Origin: Ruminococcus flavefaciens 007c
GTDB lineage: Bacteria > Bacillota > Clostridia > Oscillospirales > Ruminococcaceae
Direction: 5' to 3'
NCBI RefSeq assembly: GCF_000571935.1
Contig: NZ_ATAX01000019.1
Location: 1-51,926 of the forward strand
DNA length: 51,926 bases
Position numbers and translations under genes: made by a program. Below, one piece after another: positions 44,913 to 51,918 of this stretch (its first letter is position 1; each line of letters starts with the position of its first letter). The notes beneath the pieces are model-generated. The model made no database searches, was not told the origin of the DNA, and saw only the letters and a list, made by a program, of their open reading frames with translations.

Positions 44913-45170
44913 CATCATTAACCGGCTCCGATTCATTTCAATAGAGTGTCACTTTTCTTTTCCATATTTCAAAAGCAAAAAAGCATTTATATGACGTACT
45001 TTTTTGTATTTCAATAGACCACGGGCTATTGCCATAGTATAGCATTTCATTTAATGAGGAGAATTTAGATTATTGTATTCTTCATCAGAAATAACTTTAC
45101 ACCTTTACGGCTGCCTTCAGTATTGTCATTTGCCTATAAGCTTCATTATCTCAGCAGGCTTCAGAGTTTT
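44913..45170. repeat. Direct repeat B (overlaps thioredoxin gene end)
   Basis: This is the fuller copy of repeat A at 41034-41250. It includes the last ~15 codons of the intact thioredoxin gene and its downstream region. The pair brackets the ATPase and the integrase relic. Confidence 0.85.
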
Positions 45171-45359
45171 ACCAGAGGAAACGAGATTTTCATTGACAAC
45201 GAGCGCAGGCATTGACATAACGCCGTACTCCATTATCTTCTGCAAGTCAGTGACATACTCGACCTCGATACCCATACCCTCGACAGCCTTGACAGTGTTA
45301 TCGTAGAGCTGATGGCAGGCTTTACAGCCAGAACCGAGGACTTTAATTGTAGTTTTCAT
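45126..45359 (-). CDS. Small thioredoxin-fold protein (redox-active disulfide protein type)
   Basis: This 77-residue protein is the compact thioredoxin/glutaredoxin-like fold with active-site CKAC (Cys12, Cys15), the cis-proline MSMPALVV segment and a final helix. Members are often found beside permeases of the next gene's family and are thought to serve as redox partners in metal or metalloid handling. AGGAGG precedes the ATG. It ends the minus-strand cluster 47196-45126. A decayed copy of its 3' end is at 41198. Confidence 0.85.
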   Translation of the reverse strand: MKTTIKVLGSGCKACHQLYDNTVKAVEGMGIEVEYVTDLQKIMEYGVMSMPALVVNENLVSSGKTLKPAEIMKLIGK

Positions 45360-45371
45360 AATAATGACCTC

Positions 45372-46367
45372 CTAAATAATGTAATTCTGAATGAGATTAA
45401 AGAAATACCCCACAAAGATAATTCCAACCGTGCAGATAGCGATAAAAATGCCAAGCAGCTTTGACTTTATTGCCTTTTTAAGCATTATCATCGACGGCAG
45501 CGAGAGCGTGATAACGCCCATCAAAAAAGCGATAACTACGCCGAGATTTGCTCCTTTTGCGACAAGTGCTTCTGCAATAGGAATACAGCCGAATATGTCT
45601 GCATACATCGGTATGCCACATACCGATGCAAGGATAACTCCGAAAGGATTTCCGGTGCCAAGAACGTTTACTATCCATTCCTCAGGTATCCAGTTGTGGA
45701 TGATCGCTCCGATACCTACTCCTGCTATAATATAGGGCAGGACCTTTCTGGCTGTTTCAGCCACTTGCTCCCAGGCGTATTTCATTCTATCGCGATTTGT
45801 CAACTCATTCTGCGGAGTATCAATGCTTCTGCCGTTGCGGATAAACTCCTCTACCTGATCTTCAAGGTGCAGCTTTTCGATAAGCGAACCGCCTGTGACT
45901 GCGATAACAAGTCCGACAATTACATAAATCACAGCGACCTTCCAGCCGAATATGCTCATCAGCAGGACAAGCGAGCCTAAGTCCACCATTGGCGATGATA
46001 TAAGGAATGAAAACGTCACACCCAGCGGAAGCCCTGCACTTGTGAAGCCCATAAACAGCGGAATTGAAGAACATGAACAGAACGGCGTGACCGTGCCGAG
46101 CAGTGCCGCGATACAGTTCGCACCGATACCGTGAAATCTACCCAGTATCTTTTTCGTCCTCTCAGGCGGAAAATAGCTCTGTATAAAGGTTATAACAAAA
46201 ATCAGGAAGCCCAGCAGCATCATAATTTTTATCGTGTCATAGATGAAGAATTGCAAACTGCCGCCCAGTTTGCTTTCAGTATCAAGACCGCAGGCTTTCA
46301 GCAGTGAGCCAATAAGCCTGTTCAGCCATTTCATGCCGAATAATTCGTCCTGTATGAAGTCCCACAC
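45372..46367 (-). CDS. ArsP/YraQ-type permease
   Basis: This 331-residue membrane protein (PF03773-like) has eight or so helices in two related halves. The first half carries the GTVTPFCSCSSIPLFMGF motif with paired cysteines, and the second has the GIPMYADIFGCIPI counterpart. Family members export methylated arsenicals or are linked to other soft metals. A cytoplasmic loop (about 160-190) separates the halves. It lies between the thioredoxin and the C_GCAxxG_C_C gene with spacers of 12 and 2 bases, under the ArsR promoter. The substrate cannot be fixed from sequence. Confidence 0.8.
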   Translation of the reverse strand: MWDFIQDELFGMKWLNRLIGSLLKACGLDTESKLGGSLQFFIYDTIKIMMLLGFLIFVITFIQSYFPPERTKKILGRFHGIGANCIAALLGTVTPFCSCSSIPLFMGFTSAGLPLGVTFSFLISSPMVDLGSLVLLMSIFGWKVAVIYVIVGLVIAVTGGSLIEKLHLEDQVEEFIRNGRSIDTPQNELTNRDRMKYAWEQVAETARKVLPYIIAGVGIGAIIHNWIPEEWIVNVLGTGNPFGVILASVCGIPMYADIFGCIPIAEALVAKGANLGVVIAFLMGVITLSLPSMIMLKKAIKSKLLGIFIAICTVGIIFVGYFFNLIQNYII

Positions 46368-46369
46368 TC

Positions 46370-46813
46370 TTATTGATTACCTCCGAGCATTTCTGTCAGA
46401 ATTTCTGCCGCCGTCCTTACCATTTCGGGACAGAGGGTCTTGAAAAGACCGTTTGACAGTGCAAAATTCTTACCCTCCTCAGTTCTGAGGTCGCAGCCGA
46501 GAATGTCCCTACAAATATACGAGCCCTTACGCTTCTCGAATTCGTCGAGGAACTTAACTGCCACAGCGCCGCTTTTTGCACGGCTCTCGGTGTCGCTGAG
46601 GTCGAACTGCCCGTACTTCATTCCGAGAACCATAAGAGCTCCCGTACAAGCGCCGCAGACCTCGCCCATACACATTCCTCCGCCGAAGCAGGCACCTATC
46701 TGAAATGCCTGCTTTTCTGTTATGCCGAACTGCTCCGCAAACGCCGCAAATACAGCCTGCGAGCACTTATAGCCTTTCTCATAATACTGAACTGCTTTCA
46801 TTACATTATCCAT
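46370..46813 (-). CDS. C_GCAxxG_C_C family protein, copy 1
   Basis: This 147-residue protein has all elements of the family: an N-terminal YKCSQAV cysteine, GMCMGEVCGACTGAL in the centre, ICRDILGC, and a late LCPEMV cysteine. The spaced cysteines suggest a metal or cluster site and a redox role, but the function is not established. It is the second gene after arsR. A more divergent paralogue is at 49252-49716. GAGGG precedes the ATG at a usable distance. Confidence 0.88.
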   Translation of the reverse strand: MDNVMKAVQYYEKGYKCSQAVFAAFAEQFGITEKQAFQIGACFGGGMCMGEVCGACTGALMVLGMKYGQFDLSDTESRAKSGAVAVKFLDEFEKRKGSYICRDILGCDLRTEEGKNFALSNGLFKTLCPEMVRTAAEILTEMLGGNQ

Positions 46814-46887
46814 TTTCGTTCCCTCCGATAGTTATATTTAGATATATCAATTTGTAACTGATGCTTTAAGCCGTATGGTCATACGGC

Positions 46888-47196
46888 TTATTTATTGCAG
46901 CATTTACATTCGCTTTCGTTTACTGCCGTGATCTCTTTCAGGCAGTCCACAGCGATTTTTGCTCCCTCTGCTGAGATAGAGTAGTGCATCCACTTCCCCT
47001 CTTTTCTGCCGACCACAAGTCCGCTGTCGCAGAGTACCTTCATATGATGAGAAAGCGTGGGCTGACTCAGGTGAAGCTCCTCAAGGAGATGACAGGCGCA
47101 TAGTTCGCCGTTTTGCAGGATTCTGAATATCTGCACTCTGTTTTCATCACACAGGGATTTGAATATTACTGTAATCTGCTTGTTTGATAACTCCAC
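46888..47196 (-). CDS. ArsR-family metalloregulator
   Basis: This 102-residue winged-helix repressor has the metal-binding pair ELCACHL (Cys33, Cys35), which in ArsR binds arsenite or antimonite, and the recognition helix LSQPTLSHHMKVL. The C-terminus ends with extra cysteines (ECKCCNK). It starts with GTG two bases after GAGGTGAGG. It would control its own cluster through the inverted repeat over the promoter at 47226-47266. Arsenic response is probable; other soft metals are possible. Confidence 0.88.
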   Translation of the reverse strand: MELSNKQITVIFKSLCDENRVQIFRILQNGELCACHLLEELHLSQPTLSHHMKVLCDSGLVVGRKEGKWMHYSISAEGAKIAVDCLKEITAVNESECKCCNK

Positions 47197-47225
47197 GTCC
47201 TCACCTCACATCAAAGATTTTCTAT

Positions 47226-47266
47226 ATTATATCATACACATAGAAAAATGTCAATATGTTTTTCTA
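47226..47266 (-). promoter_or_regulatory. arsR promoter with operator
   Basis: On the minus strand TTGACA (47254-47249), a 17-base spacer and TATAAT (47231-47226) are a perfect consensus. TAGAAAAA (47241-47248) and TTTTTCTA (47259-47266) form an inverted repeat centred on the -35 box, the usual place for an ArsR operator. Confidence 0.8.
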
Positions 47267-47273
47267 AATTCTA

Positions 47274-47840
47274 TTATAACCCCAATCCGTATCCTGCGCC
47301 TATCCCTATCACCGCAGACAGCAGAATGATCTTGATCGGGTGTACCTTTTTGAACGCAAGCACGGCAGTAATGGCAAATAATCCGAGAAATACCCAGAAG
47401 CTCGCAGAAGAAAAAACAGATACGCTCAAACCTGCCGGGAAGAACACCGTCCTTGCAACAGATATAAAGGCTGAACCTATCATTCCGACAACAGCAGGTT
47501 TCAATCCCGACATGATACCGCCCACCGCTTTGCTTTTCTTGTACTTTTCAAAGCACTTTGCGATGATAAGTATGATGATAAAGGACGGCAAAACTATACC
47601 GAGGGTAGCTATTATCGCCCCTAAAATGCCGCCTGTTCTGATACCTACAAAGGTCGCCATATTGACTGCAAGGGGGCCGGGTGTACTTTCGCTAAGAGCA
47701 ACGAAATCCACAAGCTCCTCCTGCGTCAGCCAGCCGTGTCGTTCTGCTTCCGCCTGTATCATAGCAATCATAGCGTATCCGCCGCCAAAGGTGAACGCCC
47801 CTATTTTCAGAAAGACAAGAAACAACTCAATCAGTGCCAT
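47274..47840 (-). CDS. chrA: Chromate-transporter half (ChrA family), second of pair
   Basis: This 188-residue membrane protein is one half of the short-chain chromate transporter family (PF02417). It has FLKIGAFTFGGGYAMIAMI at the start and ALSESTPGPLAVNMATFVG, the conserved PGP motif. It overlaps the preceding half by 14 bases, so both are made together and probably form a heterodimer. Six or so helices are visible. The natural substrate of such pairs in gut anaerobes is uncertain; chromate or sulfate-like oxyanions are the known precedent. Confidence 0.88.
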   Translation of the reverse strand: MALIELFLVFLKIGAFTFGGGYAMIAMIQAEAERHGWLTQEELVDFVALSESTPGPLAVNMATFVGIRTGGILGAIIATLGIVLPSFIIILIIAKCFEKYKKSKAVGGIMSGLKPAVVGMIGSAFISVARTVFFPAGLSVSVFSSASFWVFLGLFAITAVLAFKKVHPIKIILLSAVIGIGAGYGLGL

Positions 47841-48390
47841 TGCTCTGCTCCTTTCTGTTCAGGATTGACCACAGCAGACCGAACAATCCGCATCCGATGA
47901 TGACAAATACGGCATCTATTTTCAGAAAAGCAGTCAGAACAAGAGAAAGTCCCATGATCACATAGGAAAATGGCTTCTTTTTCTTCTTCACCGATTTGAA
48001 CATCATCCATAGTGCTTTCAGTATCAGAGCAAGTACGGCTGCCCTGATACCCATAAAGGCGTACCGAACTGCTCTGATGCTCTGAAACTGCGTCAATATC
48101 AGGGATATAAGCGAGATTATAAGAAACGAGGGCAGGACAACACCGAGGGTTGCCATACACGCCCCAAGAAAGCCCGATGTCTTATATCCTACAAAGGTTG
48201 CGGCATTTATAGCGATCGGTCCGGGCGTTGACTCAGAGATTGCAACAATATCGGTGATGTCTTTTTCATTAAGCCATTCTTTGTTTTCGCATACTTCCTT
48301 CTGTATCAGCGGTATCATCGCATAACCGCCGCCAAAGGTAAACGCCCCGATTTTCATAAATGTCAGGAACAGATCAAGATTCTTATTCAT
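47827..48390 (-). CDS. chrA: Chromate-transporter half (ChrA family), first of pair
   Basis: This 187-residue partner of the downstream half has the parallel motifs FMKIGAFTFGGGYAMIPLI and AISESTPGPIAINAATFVG. It has its own consensus promoter, divergent from the DUF134-NifX gene. A lysine-rich loop (about 128-136) distinguishes it from its partner. GGAG precedes the ATG. Confidence 0.88.
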   Translation of the reverse strand: MNKNLDLFLTFMKIGAFTFGGGYAMIPLIQKEVCENKEWLNEKDITDIVAISESTPGPIAINAATFVGYKTSGFLGACMATLGVVLPSFLIISLISLILTQFQSIRAVRYAFMGIRAAVLALILKALWMMFKSVKKKKKPFSYVIMGLSLVLTAFLKIDAVFVIIGCGLFGLLWSILNRKEQSNGTD

Positions 48391-48410
48391 GGTATCACTC
48401 CTACAAAGAA

Positions 48411-48439
48411 ATTATACCAAATGAAGCAGTAACCGTCAA
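48411..48439 (-). promoter_or_regulatory. Promoter of the chromate-transporter pair
   Basis: On the minus strand TTGACG (48439-48434), a 17-base spacer and TATAAT (48416-48411) lie about 20 bases before the start codon. It is 25 bases from the divergent promoter, so both may share control. Confidence 0.7.
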
Positions 48440-48463
48440 TATCCTAAAATGCCAAGAATATAC

Positions 48464-48503
48464 TTGACATAAGTCGATAAATATGTTATAATCGACATAA
48501 GTC
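48464..48503 (+). promoter_or_regulatory. DUF134-NifX promoter with paired operator repeats
   Basis: TTGACA (48464-48469), a 17-base spacer and TATAAT (48487-48492) form a perfect consensus. GACATAAGTC occurs twice (48466-48475 and 48494-48503), 28 bases apart, one overlapping the -35 box and one just after the -10 box. GTCGAT and ATCGAC also form an inverted repeat across the -10. This suits binding of a dimeric regulator. Confidence 0.75.
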
Positions 48504-48520
48504 AGAAAGGAGATGCTGTT

Positions 48521-49252
48521 ATGCCAAGACCTCAAAAATCACGCCGTATCTGTTGTTACCCCGATTACTGGAGCTTTGCTCCCGATCAGGATACAGCAAA
48601 CGATACGGTCGTTATGACGCTTGACGAGTTTGAAACGATACGACTGATCGATTATCAGTCAAAGACGCAGGAACAATGCGCTCAGGAGATGAACGTGGCG
48701 AGAACAACCGTCACGGCGATCTATGACACTGCAAGAAAAAAACTCGCTCAGGCCCTGGTCGAAGGCAGACGCATCGTCATTTCGGGCGGAAATTATACTC
48801 TTGATAACACGATCTCGGAGGAGATCACACGGAAAGGAAGCACTATTATGAGAATCGCAGTAACCTATGAAAACGGACAGATCTTTCAGCATTTCGGCAG
48901 AACCGAGCAGTTCAAGCTTTATGACGTTGCCGATGGCAAGATCATCAATGAACAGATAGTTGGAACAATGGGTGCAGGACATGGTGCGCTCGCAGGATTT
49001 CTGAAGAACGCTCAGGCTGACGTTCTGATCTGCGGAGGTATCGGCGGAGGCGCACAGATGGCTATGCAGGAGGCAGGCATCGCTCTCTACGGCGGTAATA
49101 TGGGAAGTGCAGATGATGCTGTTGCTGCTTTTCTTGCACAGACACTTGTTCAGAACGAGAACCCGACCTGCGATCATCACGCTCATGAACACGGCGAAGG
49201 TCATTCCTGCGGAGATCATGGCTGCGGCACGCACAGCTGCGGTAACCACTGA
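48521..49252 (+). CDS. DUF134 regulator fused to NifX-like domain
   Basis: This 243-residue fusion begins with a DUF134 domain (1-95; MPRPQKSRRICCYPDY and a sigma-region-4-like helix-turn-helix ending RTTVTAIYDTARKKL). A dinitrogenase iron-molybdenum cofactor (NifX/NifB-type) domain follows (110-215; RIAVTYENGQIFQHFG, GGIGGGAQMAM). The His/Cys-rich tail (about 218-243) looks like a metal-binding extension. I infer a metal- or cluster-sensing regulator, acting on the adjacent divergent promoters. The following gene starts within its stop codon (TGATG). AAAGGAG precedes the ATG. Confidence 0.85.
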   Translation: MPRPQKSRRICCYPDYWSFAPDQDTANDTVVMTLDEFETIRLIDYQSKTQEQCAQEMNVARTTVTAIYDTARKKLAQALVEGRRIVISGGNYTLDNTISEEITRKGSTIMRIAVTYENGQIFQHFGRTEQFKLYDVADGKIINEQIVGTMGAGHGALAGFLKNAQADVLICGGIGGGAQMAMQEAGIALYGGNMGSADDAVAAFLAQTLVQNENPTCDHHAHEHGEGHSCGDHGCGTHSCGNH

Positions 49253-49716
49253 TGAAGTTCGATCATACTGAAAAGGCAGTCAGCCTTTTTACGCAGGGGT
49301 ATAACTGCGCACAGTCTGTTTTTGTTGCATTCTCCGATGTTACCGGCATGGACGAGGAGCTTGCAAAACGGCTTTCGTCATCCTTCGGAGCCGGAATGGG
49401 ACGTATGCGTGAGGTCTGCGGTGCTTGCTCAGGCATGTTCATGGTGGCAGGTATCCTTTACGGACAGGGCACGGAACTTGATGACAATTTGAAAGCGGCG
49501 CATTACCAGCGTATACAGTATCTCGCAGAGAAATTCCGAAAAGCACATGAAGCTATCATCTGCCGAGACCTTTTGAAAGGATTGGCGGTAACAAGTACGC
49601 CCACCCCCGAAAAACGTACCGAGCAATATTACAGAGTAAGACCCTGCGTGAAATTCGTCAAAACAGCGGCAGAAATACTTGACCGCTATTTTAAAGATAA
49701 TCCGCCTGTGAGGTAA
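49252..49716 (+). CDS. C_GCAxxG_C_C family protein, copy 2
   Basis: This 154-residue paralogue of 46370-46813 has YNCAQSV, REVCGACSGM and ICRDLLKG, then a late RPCVKFV cysteine. The cysteine after ICRDLL present in copy 1 is replaced here (KGLAV), so its site differs. It is translationally coupled to the DUF134-NifX gene by a one-base overlap, which ties it to the same response. Confidence 0.85.
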   Translation: MKFDHTEKAVSLFTQGYNCAQSVFVAFSDVTGMDEELAKRLSSSFGAGMGRMREVCGACSGMFMVAGILYGQGTELDDNLKAAHYQRIQYLAEKFRKAHEAIICRDLLKGLAVTSTPTPEKRTEQYYRVRPCVKFVKTAAEILDRYFKDNPPVR

Positions 49717-49722
49717 AAGCCT

Positions 49723-50547
49723 ATGAAGATCATCACAATTGTAGAAAACTCCTTCGGTCACGAAGGCTGTATCGCTGAACATGGGCTTTCCATTTATATC
49801 GAGACTGAAAAGCATAAGCTCCTGCTTGACACGGGACAGAGTGATGCTGTTGTAAAGAATGCAGAAGTTCTTGGAGTTGACCTGTCCTTAGTCGATACGG
49901 TGATACTCAGCCACGGACATTATGACCATTCAGGCGGTATCCTTCCGTTCTCGCAGATCAACCATACCGCACAGATCATTATGCAGAAGTCAGCTGCCGA
50001 GCCTCATTACAACGGTGAACGCTATATCGGCATCGACAAGGATATACTTGAATTGCCGAATGTGCGGCTTATCAACGGCGATGTTCAGCTTGACGATGAG
50101 CTGTTTCTGTTCAGCGGTATCACAGGCAGACGGTGTTATCCGCAAGGTAATTCTAAACTCTCACGTATGGAAAGCGGAGAGAAAGTCCCCGATAATTTCG
50201 CTCATGAGCAGTGCCTTGTAATAAAGCAGAACGGAAAGCACTGGCTGCTGTCTGGCTGTTCGCATAACGGTATTCTCAATATTCTCGATCGATATGGAGA
50301 GATTTTCGCCAACGCTCCCGACTATGTTATCACAGGTTTCCACATGATGAAAAAGGACGGCGAGCATACCGAAAAAGAAAAAGCGATCATCATTCAGACA
50401 GCGCAGGAGCTTGCAAAAATGAACACTGTTTTTTACAGCGGACATTGCACAGGTATCCCTGCCTTTGATCTTATGAAAGAGATAATGGGAGATAAGCTCA
50501 TTGCTCTGCATAGCGGAGAAGAAATTTGTTATGAGCTTAGGAAATGA
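49723..50547 (+). CDS. MBL-fold metal-dependent hydrolase (COG1237-like)
   Basis: This 274-residue metallo-beta-lactamase-fold protein has LLLDTGQSDA, the metal motif SHGHYDHSGG (His64, His66, Asp68, His69), SGCSHNGI with a further histidine, and GFHMM and YSGHCTG near the end. It resembles the family that includes the archaeal ribofuranosylaminobenzene-phosphate synthase-related proteins, but the substrate here is unknown. It begins six bases after the C_GCAxxG_C_C stop, in the same operon. A role in detoxification or metal response is an inference from context. Confidence 0.82.
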   Translation: MKIITIVENSFGHEGCIAEHGLSIYIETEKHKLLLDTGQSDAVVKNAEVLGVDLSLVDTVILSHGHYDHSGGILPFSQINHTAQIIMQKSAAEPHYNGERYIGIDKDILELPNVRLINGDVQLDDELFLFSGITGRRCYPQGNSKLSRMESGEKVPDNFAHEQCLVIKQNGKHWLLSGCSHNGILNILDRYGEIFANAPDYVITGFHMMKKDGEHTEKEKAIIIQTAQELAKMNTVFYSGHCTGIPAFDLMKEIMGDKLIALHSGEEICYELRK

Positions 50548-50582
50548 GTATACAACGACAAGATATATAGCAGAAAATGGAA

Positions 50583-50617
50583 ATAACCCCACATCATAAA
50601 ACTTGTGATATGGGGTT
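50583..50617 (+). terminator. Terminator of the DUF134-NifX operon
   Basis: AACCCCA-ATCA pairs with TGAT-TGGGGTT around an eight-base loop, followed by TACTG. The stem is strong but the U-tract is short. Confidence 0.6.
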
Positions 50618-50710
50618 TACTGTATCTATTCATTTTTGATGATAATTATCATACCAAACTCAAAGCAGTAAATGCTGCAAGACCGCCAATACAGTGTAGT
50701 ATCTGCATGG

Positions 50711-50830
50711 TTATTTCGTGCAGAATACTATATTAGGCTTGGTAAGCTTTTCAATAAGTTTCTCAATATATGCCTTTCTTTACTCGATACCTTTAATGTC
50801 ATTATCAGGCTCCAATGCAAATATTAACAT
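50711..50830 (-). pseudogene. Small broken ORF
   Basis: On the minus strand an ATG behind AGGGTGAT reads MLIFALEPDNDIKGIE, then TAA, then RKAYIEKLIEKLTKPNIVFC and two more codons to a second TAA. The protein-like character on both sides of the first stop suggests a short gene, or the tail of one, with a nonsense mutation. The family is unknown. Confidence 0.4.
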
Positions 50831-50843
50831 AATATCACCCTAC

Positions 50844-50882
50844 AAGAACAACAGCTCCCACGCGGGAACTGTTTTTTTCGTA
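50844..50882 (+). terminator. Terminator-like hairpin, dispersed copy
   Basis: ACAGCTCCC pairs with GGGAACTGT (one mismatch) and is followed by TTTTTTT. It matches the terminator at 40953-40991 including flanking AAGAACA and TATCGTT. Confidence 0.65.
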
Positions 50883-50941
50883 TCGTTAATACTAAGATTG
50901 AAAACATCAATACTATAATCGTTGTAAGGATTTTATACCGT

Positions 50942-51358
50942 TTACTGTAATCTGCATTTTACAATTGCTTCTGTAACATCAGTCAATACAAGCTCACCAT
51001 TTTGATTATAAACATCAAAGGATACGGCAACAATTCCATTTTTATCATTACGCTTAATGAGGTTTGTTATAGTTGCTTTTCCTGTCAGCACATCTTCTGC
51101 GAAAACGGGCTTGTGCCATTCAATTTTTGTTGATTTACCCGCAAGCAGTTCATTACCGAAAAAATCTACTTCAAGGTACTTTGCCCATACAATCATGAAT
51201 GACATAACGCCGGGAGCAATAAGTTTACCAAAGTGAGTTGTCTTTGCATATTCCTCATCTGTATGCAGCGGTAAATTATCATACTCTTTTGCAAACGCAA
51301 GCATTTTACCTTTGTCTATAACAGCAGGGGCTACGTCAACGCTCATTCCGATTTTCAT
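50942..51358 (-). CDS. MaoC-like hydratase (hotdog fold)
   Basis: This 138-residue protein has the MaoC/R-hydratase pattern: DNLPLHTDEEYA, then FGKLIAPGVMSFM near residues 43-56, and ITNLIKRNDKNGIVAVSFDVYNQNG split around the beta-hairpin. Such proteins hydrate trans-2-enoyl-CoA or a related thioester. It stands alone between terminator-like sequences and has its own promoter. The nearest good ribosome site (GGAGG) is 23 bases before the ATG, further than usual. Confidence 0.8.
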   Translation of the reverse strand: MKIGMSVDVAPAVIDKGKMLAFAKEYDNLPLHTDEEYAKTTHFGKLIAPGVMSFMIVWAKYLEVDFFGNELLAGKSTKIEWHKPVFAEDVLTGKATITNLIKRNDKNGIVAVSFDVYNQNGELVLTDVTEAIVKCRLQ

Positions 51359-51420
51359 TTCATCAAAATATATATTATACCTCCAGAATATAAAAGAAAA
51401 TAGCTATTGGAAATAAGTGT

Positions 51421-51449
51421 ATTATACCATAAACAGGATTATTTTTCAA
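51421..51449 (-). promoter_or_regulatory. Promoter of the MaoC-like gene
   Basis: On the minus strand TTGAAA (51449-51444), a 17-base spacer and TATAAT (51426-51421) form a near-consensus promoter. Confidence 0.75.
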
Positions 51450-51616
51450 TAATATAACCAATCCTTATCGAAAAGCCTCAAAACAACTTACAAAATATCA
51501 ACTTACAGCTATAGAATAAGGTTCAGAGAACAAATTCAACTTCCTGACAGCAGGATTTTAGTATTTTAATCAAACAATATTTTGCGATAATTAAAAAATA
51601 ATTTTTCAAAAAGGTA

Positions 51617-51645
51617 TTGACAAACGAATCTTTGTATGATATAAT
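51617..51645 (+). promoter_or_regulatory. Promoter of the T-box leader
   Basis: TTGACA (51617-51622), a 17-base spacer and TATAAT (51640-51645) form a perfect consensus just before the leader RNA. Confidence 0.85.
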
Positions 51646-51649
51646 CCAG

Positions 51650-51918
51650 AACATAAGCTATGAGGAAGACAAGCAGAGGATTGCCAATGTCTGCAGAGAG
51701 CCGGCGGTAGGTGTGAGCCGGTGATAAGCAATGCTATGTATCCCTTCTGAGCCGGAATGCTGAAAGTTATCAGTAAGCGTTCCCGTGAGTCTGCGTCAAG
51801 GAATAGGGCTTGCTGGAGTCTGAAGTGGTGTTACGCAATAGCGGCACAATTTGAGTGGTACCGCGGGTAATCAGATTATGATACTCGTCTCAAAGTTTTC
51901 TTTGAGACGGGTTTTTTG
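51650..51918 (+). ncRNA. T-box riboswitch leader
   Basis: The conserved T-box TGAGTGGTACCGCGG is at 51852-51866. A terminator follows (CTCGTCTCAAAG / CTTTGAGACGGG, 51884-51911, then TTTTTT). Upstream, a ~130-base stem I region has paired GCCGG arms near its tip and CTGAGCC at the base of its 3' side. Uncharged tRNA would pair with the T-box and prevent termination. The controlled gene, an aminoacyl-tRNA synthetase or amino-acid gene, lies beyond the window. The specifier lies around CTATGTATC (about 51734-51742) but I cannot fix the codon; TAT, ATC and TGT are candidates. Confidence 0.92.

Noticed and set aside
50718..50918. 66-codon hydrophobic plus-strand frame
   Set aside because: It runs through the terminator hairpin at 50844-50882 and is antisense to a better small ORF.
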